The translations under genes and the position numbers were made by a program. A DNA stretch of 64,000 nucleotides from Candidula unifasciata (lineage: Eukaryota > Mollusca > Gastropoda > Stylommatophora > Geomitridae), in assembly GCA_905116865.2 (NCBI GenBank), contig CAJHNH020000213.1:665001-729000 (forward strand). The letters run 5' to 3'. The notes beneath the pieces were generated by a model that worked only from the letters and a program-made list of their open reading frames with translations, made no database searches and was not told the DNA's origin. Shown in pieces: positions 23,401 through 46,625 of the stretch (position 1 is the stretch's first letter; each line of letters starts with the position of its first letter).

Positions 23401-24049
23401 AGGGTCCCCCTCTGCACATGTATGCGTAGGAGTATAGTGTTAGTAATGTGACACATTAGGTACATTTCAAAGACAGAAAACATGAATAACAAGCTCGCAG
23501 ACTCATATCAGCACAAACATCTGATGTTATCACAGATCGTGAAAGTTCCCTACAACCTGAAAACCTTCCAGCACTTACTCGCACCGATGTGTGGCGGCGT
23601 TCACTAGGGAAAACCCCCGAGAGTTCCGCTCAGATGATTATAAAGAAGCTGTTGACAAAAATACTGAACCAATCAAACTTCATAAGCAGCAGAACAGTTT
23701 GTTTTTAGGTGTTCGTTTTGACATGGACAAGGTTTGAGTGTTTTCAATGGCTTTCTCAAGAATGTAGACTTATGTAACTGCTGAAGTTAACATCATAATT
23801 ACCTTCTCGACAGTAATGAAGTATTTAAAATAGTTTGAATGTGGTAGAAAAGAATTAACAGGCAATACGGCCCCAGCTCTGTCGACAGGGCCTTATGAAA
23901 CCTCGTGTATTGTGGTCGTTGAATTATGATGAAGTTCTGTCCCAGTATAAGCTCGCCTGGTGTTTAGAAGGTTGTGAAGGCTACTTCTCGTCCTTTTTAG
24001 GATGAAATTTTTCGTTCTTTGAAGCCCTACTCTGGCTCTTGCCAGGAGC
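23401..24049. other. Intergenic, nothing recognised
   Basis: No repeat shared within the window and no coding signal was found. Confidence 0.4.
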
Positions 24050-24195
24050 CGCAATATAGTCTGGCCATAAATATGGCCTAAAGGCCGAACGCGGTTTCTG
24101 GGATCTCTCCACGGTGATCCTCATCCACATGGTGGCACATTGTGTCATCTGGTGTTTATCGTTTGTGTGATGTCCTGGTGGGGTAGAAAGTCAGT

Positions 24196-24226
<31 letters not shown>

Positions 24227-24235
24227 TCAGTCAGA
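24050..24235 (-). repeat. Repeat-B copy and (CAGC)n
   Basis: On the minus strand: GGACATCACACAAACG, GTGCCACCATGTGG, GGAGAGATCCCAGAAACC. A short CAGC/CAGT tandem run (24194-24232) follows on the plus strand. Confidence 0.7.
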
Positions 24236-24237
24236 AG

Positions 24238-24450
24238 GTTGTGAGCTCCGATCCTGACAGAGCCGGACTTGAAAAAAAAATGACCTTGGCTCCCAGGTTA
24301 AGCCAGCCCTGAATGAGTACCAGGTAAAGTCCTGGGAAGTAAAGAGGTCAGAGTGATGCTGACCACCTCACCCAGTAAGTTCCGTTTGGTCTATAAAATA
24401 TCGATCTAGCCCTAAATAATAATATACCTAAAAACGTGGAAAAGGGGGTC
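24238..24450 (+). mobile_element. SINE-A copy
   Basis: The end of a head-like sequence (ACAGAGCCGGACTTG) and an A-run are followed by the body words GTACCAGGTAAAGTCCTGGG, GTGATGCTGACCACCTCACC, TTGGTCTATAAAAT and ACGTGGAAAAGG. Confidence 0.8.
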
Positions 24451-24514
24451 CCCCCTCTCCCCTTTTTCAACCTATTTTAAAAATCACTTTACTTCCTTTA
24501 TTTTTTATTTTAAG

Positions 24515-24700
24515 GTCGATTGTAGTCCGGGTCCTAATATATAATTAACTATTGAACGGGGTTTCAAAGACGCTCCTCGGGAGGGGAGGGGGGGTGGGGG
24601 GGTCCTCATCTGAATAGGCACTTTGTGTCACCGTGTGTTAACCGCTCGTTTTGCAGTCCTGGTGGGGTTGAACACAGTCAGTCCGCCGGTGAATCTCGAG
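24515..24700 (-). repeat. Repeat-B copy
   Basis: Matches other minus copies: AACGGGGTTTC, a C-to-G-run insertion, GGCACTTTGTGTCACCG, GTCCTGGTGGGGTTGAACAC. Confidence 0.7.
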
Positions 24701-24715
24701 ACTAAAACATTCCAT

Positions 24716-25092
24716 ATTTCCCAAGAATAATAACCATCATTTTGATAATTTCCGATTTTCGGAATCTCCAAGAATGAAGAATGATAACTATAATTTTGAT
24801 AATTTCCAGTTTTCAGAATCTCCAAGAATGAAGAATGATAACTAAAATTTTGATAATTTCCGATTTTCAGAATCCCCAAGAATGAAGAATGATAACTATA
24901 ATTTTGATAATTTCCGATTGTCAGAATCCCCAAGAATGAAGAATGATAACTATAATTTTGATAATTTCCAGTTTTCAGAATCTTCAAGAATGAAGAATGA
25001 TAATTAAAATTTTGATAATTTCCGATTTTCAGAATCCCCAAGAATGAAGAATGAAAACTATAATTTTGATAATTTCCGATTTTCAGAATAGG
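24716..25092. repeat. 54-bp minisatellite, about 7 copies
   Basis: Units contain CCAAGAATGAAGAATGATAA and TTTTGATAATTTCCGATTTT. 54 is a multiple of three, so the minus strand is open with an 18-residue period (GNYQNYSYHSSFLGILKI). No start, splice or codon evidence makes it a gene. Confidence 0.95.
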
Positions 25093-25573
25093 CTTCTCAA
25101 AGTTTGCATGAGGAATACGCGCCACCTTATGTAGCTCTTCATACATAACAAGTTAAAAAACTAGAGGGGGGAGCAGCGCTTTGGTGAAATAGTCACAGGC
25201 TATCCAATAGTGATCTGAGATTCTGTGAGTTTGTTTATTTGATTCTGACTGTCAGATATTGGTACATAGGCTTGGGGTATCCATGCATAGCGTCAGATGT
25301 TTCAGATAGCAACAACCACACAACGTCAGTAATTAGTATAATAGATGGGTGGGAAGCTGTCGCCGGTTCTCTGTTTTGCTCTCAGATGAGACTCGTGTCT
25401 GGTGTCTACCTGTCACGCTGTCCTCACTTCTGTTTGATATGTCTATCTTTATAACTGTCGTCGGTCTCCATATTTGTCGCCTGTCTGTCTGTCCTTCTTT
25501 TCTTCCACTTATCTGTGCCTGCCCGACTGTCTTGTTTCCTGTGTGTTCAATGTCTGCTTATCTGTCCATTTTC
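25093..25573. other. Intergenic, nothing recognised
   Basis: The frame at 25349-25560 owes its length to the TTC run that follows. Confidence 0.4.
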
Positions 25574-25920
25574 TTTTCTTCTTCTTCTTCTTCTTCTTCT
25601 TCTTCTTCTTCTTCTTCTTCTTCTTCTTCTTCTTCTTCTTCTTCTTCTTCTTCTTCTTCTTCTTCTTCTTCTTCTTCTTCTTCTTCTTCTTCTTCTTCTT
25701 CTTCTTCTTCTTCTTCTTCTTTTTCTTCTTCTTCTTCTTCCTCCCTGGTCCAGTTCTGCCTTTCAGAGTGATGTTTTGAAGAATTTTTTATGCGCGCTGT
25801 GATATGTGCTACGTAGATGCTGGTATTTACGGCCTCGGCTACTCCATCTGTCCATAGTTTGCGTGGTCGACCTCTGCACGTCTTTGCCGTCTTCGGGGCC
25901 GAGAAAGGAGACGATATAAC
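25574..25920 (-). mobile_element. LINE C-terminal fragment ending in (GAA)n
   Basis: On the minus strand, GRPRKLWTDGVAEAV and HSERQNWT lead straight into a GAA run of about 165 bp (25574-25740). This is the same arrangement of LINE end then GAA as at 4861 and 42484. Confidence 0.7.
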
Positions 25921-26249
25921 CAGCTTCTCATGGGGACAATTAGTAGAAGTACTTTGGAGTGGTTGCTGCTTCGGAGAACTGAGCACGCATGGGTATGCCC
26001 AATGTGCAGTGACATCAAGTGTGATAACAAAACATAAAATAACATCTTGTAGGGAGTCGGCAGTCCGAAACCCAAGTTCAAGGTGTTTCCCTCGTGCCAA
26101 AGAACTGCATGGCTGTTGGGTGAACAGTCGTTATCGAAGGCAGGCAGGTCTTTGTAGGGGCGACGCCTGCTGGTGGATGTAATGTCCTAAGTCCCTTCCC
26201 TAGCTAATAATGAGGGTACTGCTGGGGTGACCGTTTATTACCCTCATAT

Positions 26250-26490
26250 AATGCTTCAGGTCAAAATGGACGCTAGGCACGGCCACCTTTTTTCCCTGCC
26301 AGACGGTGGCCGTTGCAATTTTGCTCTATTTGTAGACTGGGAGGATATAGTTTTGTCGCTCAGCTTCTGAGTTGAGTGCATGGCGTAACACTGTGAGCTA
26401 CGTGTATTTTTCGTTGACACAGGAGCGGAGCAACTATGGGGTGAGACGTTTGCTATGAAGCTGAAACTAGGATTACCAGATTACCAGACC
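26250..26490 (+). mobile_element. I-like LINE 3' end, truncated
   Basis: The reverse complement of 5180-5400: GACGGTGGCCGTTGCA, TCTGAGTTGAGTGCATGGCG, GGAGCGGAGCAACTATGGGG and ATTACCAGATTACCAG. It starts in the last codons of the LINE and includes the 3' UTR. Confidence 0.8.
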
Positions 26491-27129
26491 TCTAGTAAGT
26501 TTCCAGTACGTCACATTAACAGGACTCTCTGCTGCGCACTATCTGGTGGTAGCCTTGACCCTTGGCAGACACTTGTCTGTTGTCTCTTGATTGGGTTTAT
26601 TACCGGTTCTGTCCCAACTTCTTTCCTGATATCGTCCTTTCTGACCCTGTCTCTTTAAATTATGTTATTATTACGATTGGGCTTCCAGAGCTAAACTTTG
26701 CGCTAAGTCAGCAATCTTTTAATTACTTCCACAGCCTTGTCTCGTATTACAGTAATGCACACCATTTCTTGTGGTTGTTTGTTATGCTAACCTCCCTATG
26801 TAACACCCAAAAGTAAGCCTTTTTATTTCGGGGAAAATATCAGGCAAAAGGTAGACAGGAAAACAGGTGGGAGGATAACGGAAAGAGCCTAACGATCAGC
26901 AGTCTGTGAGAAGGTACATCCAAGGAAACAGACATAAAATATCAGAGACCTGTTACAGTAAATCTTCATTGCAGGACGTGACGATTCCTCGAGTGATTTC
27001 AGTATCAGCACAAAAGGTATTGGCTCAGCATTTATGGAAGACTCCTTGGATAGCTGGGAATGCTCATATTCCCTGCCTTCTCTTGAGTGTTACTAAATCC
27101 CCTCTTACAGTTTGTTTCTTATTTTAAAG
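26491..27129. other. Intergenic, nothing recognised
   Basis: The short frames at 26455-26816 and 26906-27127 show no family motif or splice context. Confidence 0.4.
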
Positions 27130-27295
27130 CTCCACCTCGGCTGAAGTCGGGGTCCTTAATATAACCTAACAGTTAAACGGAGTTTCTGTGACTTGCGCCT
27201 AGAAGACTCTCATCCAAAAGGTGGCACTTTGTGTCACGGAAAGTTAGTCGCATGCTGTGCGGTCCTGGTGGAGTTAAACTTCACTCACGTGGGGG
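27130..27295 (-). repeat. Repeat-B copy
   Basis: TTAAACGGAGTTTCTGTGAC, GGTGGCACTTTGTGTCACGG and GGTCCTGGTGGAGTTAAAC match the family on the minus strand. Confidence 0.7.
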
Positions 27296-27614
27296 CTGAC
27301 CAACATTATGTGACTGCTCTGGATCGACCTGATGGGAGCCACCACCTGTACAGAAGGACACACAGGTGACCACAAGGCAATGAGATAGCAGTGTCCCACT
27401 ACACAAAGCTGGAAGGTTAACCCGGTCAACAGCATTTCACAACGTAACCCTTGACCCGTTAAGGTTGTCGGGGTGTTGTTCGTCCATCACAAGTAATGAT
27501 GACCAGTCCTTTCATCCACACAAAACCCGCTATTTTTCTCTTATCTTCCCCTTGTTGAATAAGTGTATGGTAAGTTATCAATTTCTTGATGTTGTCATTC
27601 CAAGTTCTTCTTTG

Positions 27615-27890
27615 CTCTCATCTTCTTCGACTACACTTAATGTTCCTTGAAGTAGTCTTTGCCATCGAATCACGTCTCACCATGTGCCCGAACCAAGCTT
27701 GCTTGCGACGTTTCATCACTGCCAAGAGAGGTTCCTCGTGTCCTGCACATGTGTTAGTTTTGTCAACAAATGCCTCCCGAGATCGGATGTGTCGGCCGAA
27801 ATGCGCAACTTTCGCAGCCATGCTGTGAACGGACATTGTCAGATGAACGCAGAAGACGAAGACGGATCTTCATCGTAGAGACTGCAACCG
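27615..27890 (-). mobile_element. LINE C-terminal fragment
   Basis: The minus-strand frame reads LLAVMKRRKQAWFGHMVRRD followed by MAKTTSRN, typical of RTE-like LINE ends. It is truncated on both sides. Confidence 0.6.
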
Positions 27891-28689
27891 GTTTATTATT
27901 TTTTTTAAAGCTTTCAAAACTATCCACAGTATATCACAGGTTGCTTAACTCATGCACCCATTATGTCATAACGTCACGGAAAGCCTGTCTTAAGAGAGAT
28001 TAGAATCCATCGGAGTGAATGATTGAAAGATACGGAAGTAAACGCTACTTGTAGGTCACCAGACCAGAACAAACCTCACCGCTGTTTTACCTGTCAGACT
28101 TTCACTGAACACTTGGATGCTGTCGAAGGTCTCTTGTACCGATGGTGGGCTTGCTCGTGCCTGTATAGTGTAGCTTGCACTTTCTATTGTGAGGGACACT
28201 TTCTCCGTGTGGCTTTTGGGGCCCTATTGAGTTATGAGTTGAAAACTGACATCATAGTATTGGGAACCTTCCCACAAGTGCTCCGACCCCATCTTCAACA
28301 GCTAGCGCAGAGTTCCAGTTTCGATTCTACCAGTAACGATTCGTCTCGCCCCTCCAACGAGTGTTTACCATTAGCCAGATTCCCTGGCCACTCCTCGTTG
28401 TATCACTCTCCACAGAACATGGTGATCGTCGTGTGCTCCCACGCTGTTCACTCGCTTCCAAACAGCTCTTAAAATATCTAGCTTATTGTGCCTCAAGTGA
28501 GTGCGTACATATTTCACCACCCATGCTTTTGTTTTTGACTTGTTATTTATAATATGCATATTATTACATGAACATAACATGCTTTATTGATGAAATACAA
28601 CTGCTGTGTGAAGGATAAGAGTTTGGAAAATGTAAGACAGGCCTGCGTGCCTAATTTGTAACCCTTTGAAAATAAAGTTCGTTCGTTCG
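27891..28689. other. Intergenic with one LINE UTR scrap
   Basis: 28225-28330 resembles, on the minus strand, the 3' UTR of the second LINE family (ACTGGAACTCTGCGC, GGAGCACTTGTGGGAAGGTT). The 149-codon frame at 28023-28472 crosses this scrap and is not supported. AATAAAGTTCGTTCGTTCGT at 28671 looks like a retroposon tail. Confidence 0.45.
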
Positions 28690-28973
28690 TTCATTTGATA
28701 CCAGATGGCGCAGAACCAGCCAATCTATCTGCCCGTTGGGTCCCATTTTGGAGAAAGAAGAACAGACACATTGCCCCTAACAGCATGTTTCAAAGGCGTG
28801 AAACTATGGGTGTTTTCTTCGAAATCAGAGTGCATTTATCTGGGATGCAAGGAACCAACAGTCTGCAAACAAAAAATCCAGATCTGTAAAATGTATGTGC
28901 ACACAAAACTTAAGTACTGGGACAAGACTAAAGTTCAGAAGTGGACGAACAACTGTTGATCGCGAAGGAAGAG

Positions 28974-29000
<27 letters not shown>
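28690..29000 (+). repeat. Repeat-C copy with GAA/GAAA tail
   Basis: GGCGCAGAACCAGCCAATCT, AACAGCATGTTTCAAAGGCG, GGAACCAACAGTCTGC, CAGATCTGTAAAATGTATGT and a final GAGGAGGAGAAG tail. The complement of 45630-45935. Confidence 0.75.
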
Positions 29001-29148
<148 letters not shown>

Positions 29149-29464
29149 AATGTACATTTTTTTGCATTTCATATTAGGTTGGATAGATTTGAGAGCCAGG
29201 AGTTAGGTACATGGAGAACATAATGAGACACGGACCAGTTGGCCAGTCTTCTAGTCAGCAACAGGGCTGTACGATGACCCAATATGTAAACGTCCCATTA
29301 CTTGTGTGCCCTGATAACAACAGATACAAGTTTTGCTTAAGAAGTTAAATGTAGAATATCTCAAGCTAACGAGGAATATTATATGCAGGCTTTCTTTGTC
29401 AGAACACCTTTCAGCCTATAAAAATATGTCTACAATCATAAGCTCTGCCCTGTCTTGAGTTCAG

Positions 29465-29625
29465 GTTACTTTGTAAGGGTCGGGGCTCCTGGATAACCTT
29501 ACGGTTAAACGGGGCTATGACTGGTCCCTTGTGGATTCTCATTGGAATGGTGACGTTTTGAGTCACCTGGTGTTAATCGCTCAATGTGCAGGCCTAGTGG
29601 GGATTAACTTTATTGACGGATGAGC
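29465..29625 (-). repeat. Repeat-B copy
   Basis: GTTAAACGGGGCTATGACTG, TTTTGAGTCACCTGGTGTTA and GCCTAGTGGGGATTAAC, diverged but in the family order. Confidence 0.6.
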
Positions 29626-29654
29626 TGAGTGACATTGGCGTCACAGGGGTCCTT

Positions 29655-29706
29655 TACTTTCATTGATTCAGTCATTTATTCATTCATTCATTTATTCATT
29701 CATTCG
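29655..29706. repeat. (ATTC)n microsatellite
   Basis: Short CATT/ATTC tandem run. Confidence 0.9.
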
Positions 29707-29916
29707 TTAATTATCCTGTTATGCCGTTATATATCATATAGGGCTCGCCGTCTATTCTTCTGTTATGTCCTGTGCAGTTGACTCAGTATCATAGGTGGAA
29801 TCCATCCAGGCAGCTGTGGCCTCTCTCGACAACGTTTTCTTTAGGAAATCATTTTTTTACAGGATGAGAAAACTGGCCCCACCCCCGGGCTTGGGACTCA
29901 CTAGGCCCCCCCCCCC

Positions 29917-29991
<75 letters not shown>

Positions 29992-29992
29992 C
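29917..29992. repeat. (CA)n(TA)n(TG)n microsatellite
   Basis: The symmetrical order CA, TA, TG makes the whole tract self-complementary, so it could extrude a cruciform. Confidence 0.97.
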
Positions 29993-30149
29993 TTCTTCAT
30001 TCCCTCTTATTAGGGCAGTCGGCACGTTTTGTTGTTGTTTACAGCTAGGACTTTTAACTCAACACATCCAATTTCAGAAAAAAAGTTATTCAGGTGCCCG
30101 TCATTACCTGCTTTGTCTGGCATTACAATCGGTTTTCCCGCGAGTTCCC

Positions 30150-30440
30150 ATGAATGATACAGGTATTGAGGCGGACTCATGTGAATTAAATGTCATGGAC
30201 CGTGTTATGTGTAAGTGGTACAGGAAGGGAATGAATATAAAGGAAGGATCATTGCAGAAAAGATGAGAACTGAGCGTCTGAAAAGAAACAGATCAAAATA
30301 CATGTCAATAACAGTCCTGAAATTCCATGCTATAGTTGTAAAAGACTTCTTTTAACGCGGACGGATTTGCTAGTCACAATCGCCATTGCCATGGGCTGTG
30401 AGTCCCGTCCCTCCTCATAACGCAATGTAACAATATCGTC
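30150..30440 (+). mobile_element. LINE C-terminal fragment with CxxC zinc-finger-like end
   Basis: Decayed frames match the minus-strand copy at 60095-60480: MRTERLKRNRSK, then a PEIPCYSCKRLLL-like segment. The family end reads CYNCGRLFLMRAGLASH, as in LINEs with a terminal C2H2 finger. Confidence 0.6.
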
Positions 30441-30956
30441 TGGAAGGACAGAAAGGTGTCAGTCAATCAGATATGTGTTTTTCCCCAGCAGGGGGCACTG
30501 GAACCCACACGGCGAACTAACATATATGAAGACTTAACATAAGACTTCCCTGCGGCACTATCTGCTCTGCTAATTCCATTACCTGTATATAATCGGCAAC
30601 AAAACCTATCACGATTTGAAACTTCATTCCGATATTGCATAAAAATATGTAATATTTGAAAAGCCGTTATTTTAGAATGTCATTTTTTGTTTGCTGTGAC
30701 ATGTACTTTACACACAATTATTTATGTTTCTTTTCAAAACCACTGACGTTTGTATTAACCGCGTCAACATGCTTTTACCCTCTCTCCCTCTTGCTAAACA
30801 CAATCAGCGTCAAACGTTTGCACAGGACGCAATGAATGGAACAAAACAACAACACACAATAATGAATCGTGGGTTTGCCTACTCTTCAAGGGCCATCGAA
30901 CACATGGCTATATTTTGTAAGTGGAGTAACAATTATCGCCGGGCATCTGTTGGAGG
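30441..30956. other. Upstream of aquaporin, nothing recognised
   Basis: No shared repeat. The 79-codon frame at 30724-30963 has no motif. Confidence 0.4.
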
Positions 30957-30964
30957 TATATAAA
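30957..30964 (+). promoter_or_regulatory. Candidate TATA box for the aquaporin gene
   Basis: TATATAAA about 500 bp upstream of the aquaporin start codon. A second AT-rich candidate (GATATATAAG) lies at 31204. Neither is supported by a visible cap-site consensus, so this is a candidate only. Confidence 0.25.
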
Positions 30965-31459
30965 CTACAAACACGTCACCGAGCCGCAAGTTTATCACCC
31001 ATCCCATCGTTGCAAGACCTGTATTCCAGGTTTTAAAATTACCCACCTAAAACGTAACTGTTGACGTGATTGATTGGTTAATGAAAAGTTAAATTAAGGT
31101 GACGAAACAAATATTTCATTTCATGAACTTGGTATCCGAGCTAACGGTACGGAATTAACGCTGAAGTTAGGAACAAAAAATATAGCAGTTGATTAAGAAA
31201 ATACGATATATAAGAAGAACAGTTAGTTATTTTAAAACGAATTAGACAGTTTATCGTTTGTAAACGTGTGAGTTAGGTATCCTTTACAAGACGCTGCAAA
31301 ACCATCCTAGGCAATTATTTGGTTTTTGTGATTTCATTGGACAATTTACCTTCAGTAGTGTGCAGTTGCTTTTTAAACGGTCGACGCTCATACCTTTGTA
31401 ACAAATTGCCTTTAGCGATAAAAGTCTTGAAGACTGGTTACGTAAGTTGTTCGTGAAGA

Positions 31460-43100
<11,641 letters not shown>

Positions 43101-43530
43101 TGAGGCCAATGCTTCAGTCGATAAATATCCCGTTAAATCAGAGATTCTGTGTTTGATAGAGTATATGTTTTTTTCAAGCTTTGAAAGATGATATGATATC
43201 AGGAGGAGAGTCGGTACAGGACCAATTCTGAACTTTAGAGGTAGACAACGAATAAGGGAATAGTTGAACCCGTACCAGAGGTCTCTTCCTGTCCTGACGC
43301 CGCGAGGTATTCAAAGTGTAGAGAAAAGACGAGGAGGAGAAGGAGAAGAAGAAGAAGAAGAGTAGAAGAAGAAACAAAATGCCGTTTTAAAAGGGGTTGC
43401 ATAATAGCTCATACTAGCGTTTTGCCTAGAGGAAAAACCCGGTATATGTTCAACACTACTAAGTGGCGCAGACATCCGAACAGTAAACAGATAATTCAAA
43501 GTCTCGTTTATGACACTGTAAATGTGGATT
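43101..43530. other. Aquaporin 3' flank, possible 3' UTR
   Basis: No repeat family or second frame was identified. A GAAGAAGAAG stretch sits at 43335-43375. Confidence 0.4.
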
Positions 43531-43559
43531 TACAGAAGATGATTTTATTGAAACATATT

Positions 43560-43880
43560 ATTTTTTGACAGCCAGAAAGAGCAAACAAGAGGTTTTAAAA
43601 GAGGTGGAAGCCCGAAGACAACTTATGACAGACATCAGAAGGAGACATAAATCATTTTTCGGCCATGCTATGAGAAGAGGGAAAATGGAACATGTTGTGA
43701 CCACTGGAAAGATCTGTGGAAGGAAGGATAGAGGAAGACAACGAGAGAAGATTCTTGACAGTCTTGTTGCATGGCATGGAGGTGTGTCAGCACACGAACT
43801 GATATATGCTGCAAGAGATTATGGAGAGGCATGATCGCCCACGCCAGTCGGCAAGGCACCTGATGATGACGATGGTGCAA
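43560..43880 (+). mobile_element. RTE-like LINE C-terminal fragment
   Basis: One frame reads ARKSKQEVLKEVEARRQLMT, DIRRRHKSFFGHAMRRGKME, HVVTTGKICG and KILDSLVAWHGGVSAHELIY, then GCACCTGATGATGACGATGG. It is nearly identical in the shared part to 21990-22374 (minus), implying recent activity of this family. Confidence 0.85.
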
Positions 43881-44833
43881 GGGTTCTATAAAAACTGGGA
43901 ATGTTGAAGCTGATGATAGAATAATAAAAATAAAAGGCTGTTCTGGCTTATTACGAATCAATATAAACACTAACGTAAAACTGAGCCAGGACAACCACAC
44001 GATGTGTTCTATGCCTCTGGCAGGTATAATGATAATAGGCTTTCAACTACATGACCCAAGTTCTAAGTCTCGGTATAGTGGTTATGTGCGCCATATAAAA
44101 TGATTTAGCATTGCACGCTACCAAGAGCCCTGACAAGGATTCCTGCAGTGTTGATGCGATTACAGGAAATAGGCCCAAATATTGTCCCAACCGGCGACGT
44201 GAAGTCGTCCACCGGCGAGTCAGTGGGCAACACGGTCGCCTGATGACATGTGTTCTTCCGGAGGAGAATAGAAATTCCTAACCTGCATAATTCATGACAT
44301 TTCCATTAGCCACGAGATCCCAGATAATTGAAAACCCCACCCCTCACCCGTCCCACTTCCCCTTTCTCTAAACCGCTGTCAGAAAATGCAGTCTTAAAAA
44401 ACGGACGCCATGCATCGAGACCACTCAGCCCCGTCGTTGGTGTTTGTGTTTATCACATTTGACGATGTCAGACAGTTGTACAGAATCTTGTAAATAAAGC
44501 ATTTGTTAAATACAAGTTAAATGTCTCAGTCAAAAGTATCCGTGACAGATATTGACACGGCTCGCTGTATGTAGCACAGCAGTAGATACGACACCAGCCG
44601 TTGTTTAACAAGTCTGTGTTTGTTGATAGAACGAACATGCTGCTTTTCTTTGAATGTGAGTGCCAGTTGCCGTGACCTTTGCCCACACTGGGTACCTTAT
44701 ATGCATTTGTTGTAAGATGTCCCGATATAACTGCTATATACGGTTTAACATTTGATCTGGGATCTGTTTCTGTTTGGTTGACATCCGAATAGAGGCTCTA
44801 TTAGTCACTTAGTGTCAGGCATTCAAGTTTCCA

Positions 44834-44875
<42 letters not shown>

Positions 44876-45190
44876 GGATAAATGGGAAGAGGGACTTGAA
44901 CAAAGTGAATGGAGAAAGTGTAGTGCCTTTGAAAGGAAGGAACTGATAAATCTTGACAATCATTTGTAAATTGCTCAAATATAAGAATAGGAGTCATAAT
45001 TGTGTAAACAGTGATTGTTTGAAATCATTTACTCGTCTTCTGATGATATATGCTCTTTGTATGTCTTTATGTATATCATTACATTTATATGTGGATTTGT
45101 TTAAGACACGCATATGTATGCGTTATTGTAACAACTTTAAAGACTTATTGTGGGAAAAGTCAGACATGATACTTTTATCGCTGGTTATAT
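43881..45190. other. Intergenic, nothing recognised apart from (GA)n
   Basis: A GA run at 44837-44873. The short frames at 44468-44686 and 44953-45195 have no motif. Confidence 0.45.
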
Positions 45191-45194
45191 TATA

Positions 45195-45560
45195 ACGTAA
45201 CCTTTTCTTGGACTTGTACCCGGCTGATCCTCATCCGAATGGTGGCACTTTGCGTCACCGGGGGTTGGTTGCTGGTTGTAAGGTCCTGGTGGGAGTTGAA
45301 CAACATACACATACAAGACACAGTTTTAATACAACCCAGTAAAGGATGCAACTTTTTTTTTTTCAATTTGTGGCTATTGTCGGGTAGGGGGAAAAGGGGG
45401 GGGGGGGGGGGGCTAAAAATAACCTAAATGTTAAACGGGATCCTTACGCCCGGGTGAATCCCAAACGATGGTGGCAGTTTGTGTCACCGGGTGTTGGTCG
45501 CTCGAGGTGAGGTCCTGGTTGGGTTGAACATCAGTCCGTAAGTGGATGCAATTTTACCAT
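45195..45560 (-). repeat. Two Repeat-B copies in a row
   Basis: The copies at about 45195-45310 and 45420-45560 both carry GGTGGCA.TTTG.GTCACCGGG, GTTGGT.GCT and GGTCCTGGT.GG.TTGAAC. A G-run (45390-45411) lies between them. Confidence 0.7.
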
Positions 45561-45629
45561 TTCGTCAGTCCGGCTAATCTTGTCGTGTAAGAGGCAACAA
45601 GTGGGAGATATGGTAATGCTTCTTTTATC

Positions 45630-45935
45630 TTCTTCTTCTTCGCGTTCACCAGCTGTACACTCTGGCGGAAAGTTCTGGTTGATCGTCCACTACTGAACTG
45701 CAGTCCTGCTCCAGAACCTGAGTGTTGCGTGTGCATCAGTTTTACAGATCTCATTCTCTTGAATACAGACTGTTGGTTCCTTGCCTCTCCGGCAGATGCA
45801 CTCCGACTTCAAAAGAAGCTCCCAAATTAGTCGACTCTTGCGACATGCTTTTGGGGAGGCAGTGGGTCTATTCTTGTTTTCCCCACAATAGGGCCCCGGA
45901 ACCCACACGGGGAGCTTCTGTTATGTATAGTTATG
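45630..45935 (-). repeat. Repeat-C copy, uninterrupted
   Basis: Reading plus: CTTCTTCTTCTTCGCGTTCA, GGCGGAAAGTTCTGGTTG, CTCCAGAACCTGAGTGTTGC, GACTGTTGGTTCCTTGCCTC, GGGTCTATTCTTGTTTTCCC and GGAACCCACACGGGGAGCTT. It serves as the empty-site reference for the copy at 53320-54391. Confidence 0.8.
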
Positions 45936-46044
45936 TCTAATGGAGTTTGCTAGAAACAGTTCTGTAAATCACTATGTTCTACATTGATTAAACTGGTCTG
46001 TAGCAGTGTTACAGATCTCAATTTTATGAAACTGAGAATTAGTA

Positions 46045-46325
46045 AACCAAAAGTAAAGGGCCCTTTTCCACGCCTTTCGGGCGTATTGGGTATATTGGGC
46101 ACGACCTATATTTTTATAGACCAAACGCACAAGATGGCTGATGTGGTCAGCATCCTGTCAGTAGCCTTTACTTCCCAGGATTGCATCTGGTACCTTCTCA
46201 AGGCCGTGTCGGCCTGGAGCCAAGGTTATTTTTGAAAAAAGTCTGGCTCCGCTATGTGGCGAACCCACGACATCCCGATCCGCAGTTGAGCGTCTAACCG
46301 CTAGACCACGGCGACTGCGAAACCT
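46045..46325 (-). mobile_element. SINE-A, full length with tRNA-like head
   Basis: On the minus strand the head reads GTCGCCGTGGTCTAGCGGTT (A box), AGACGCTCAACTGCGGATCG and GTCGTGGGTTCGCC (B box), then GCGGAGCCAGACTTTTTTC, the CCTGGGAAGTAAAGG body and a terminal GCCCGAAAGGCGTGGAAAAG. With 48226-48500 this defines the family. Confidence 0.88.
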
Positions 46326-46329
46326 GAGT

Positions 46330-46625
46330 TGAGTTGAGTCAATAATTGACATCACAGCACTCGGGGCATTCTCATGCGTGCTCCGTCTTTATCTTCAGCT
46401 GCCAGCGCAGAGTTCCAATACTGATGTTACCGGTCACAATCTGGTTATAGCTCCGTCTTGCCTTTCCTCTGAGTGTAGTGAGCCGGCCAGCTCTCTGGTT
46501 ACACCCAGGTGCCTCATTCTCTCCAGGTCATAATAATCTTGTTTTTCTACTGATTCTGTTGCTTATTCCCAAAGGGCCTTGACCACATCTGCCTTGTCAT
46601 GTATCAATTCACCACCCAGTGGTGC
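46330..46625 (-). mobile_element. LINE RNase H end and 3' UTR (second LINE family)
   Basis: The complement of the 40740-41075 order: 3' UTR first (CACAGCACTCGGGGCATTCT), then the coding end (GTGGTGCAGATCCAGCTAAT, ADxLAGSAPLGG on the minus strand). Decayed. Confidence 0.65.

Noticed and set aside
24628..25146. 172-codon minus frame with 18-residue cycles
   Set aside because: 54-bp minisatellite in frame by length alone, with flanks that are not coding-like.
25349..26100. Poly-Ser, poly-Phe, poly-Leu and poly-Glu frames of up to 180 codons
   Set aside because: TTC/GAA repeat. The only real protein-like part is the LINE end GRPRKLWTDGV on the minus strand.
28023..28472. 149-codon frame with Cys/His residues
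   Set aside because: It crosses a LINE UTR scrap, has no repeated CxxC/H spacing and no splice signals.
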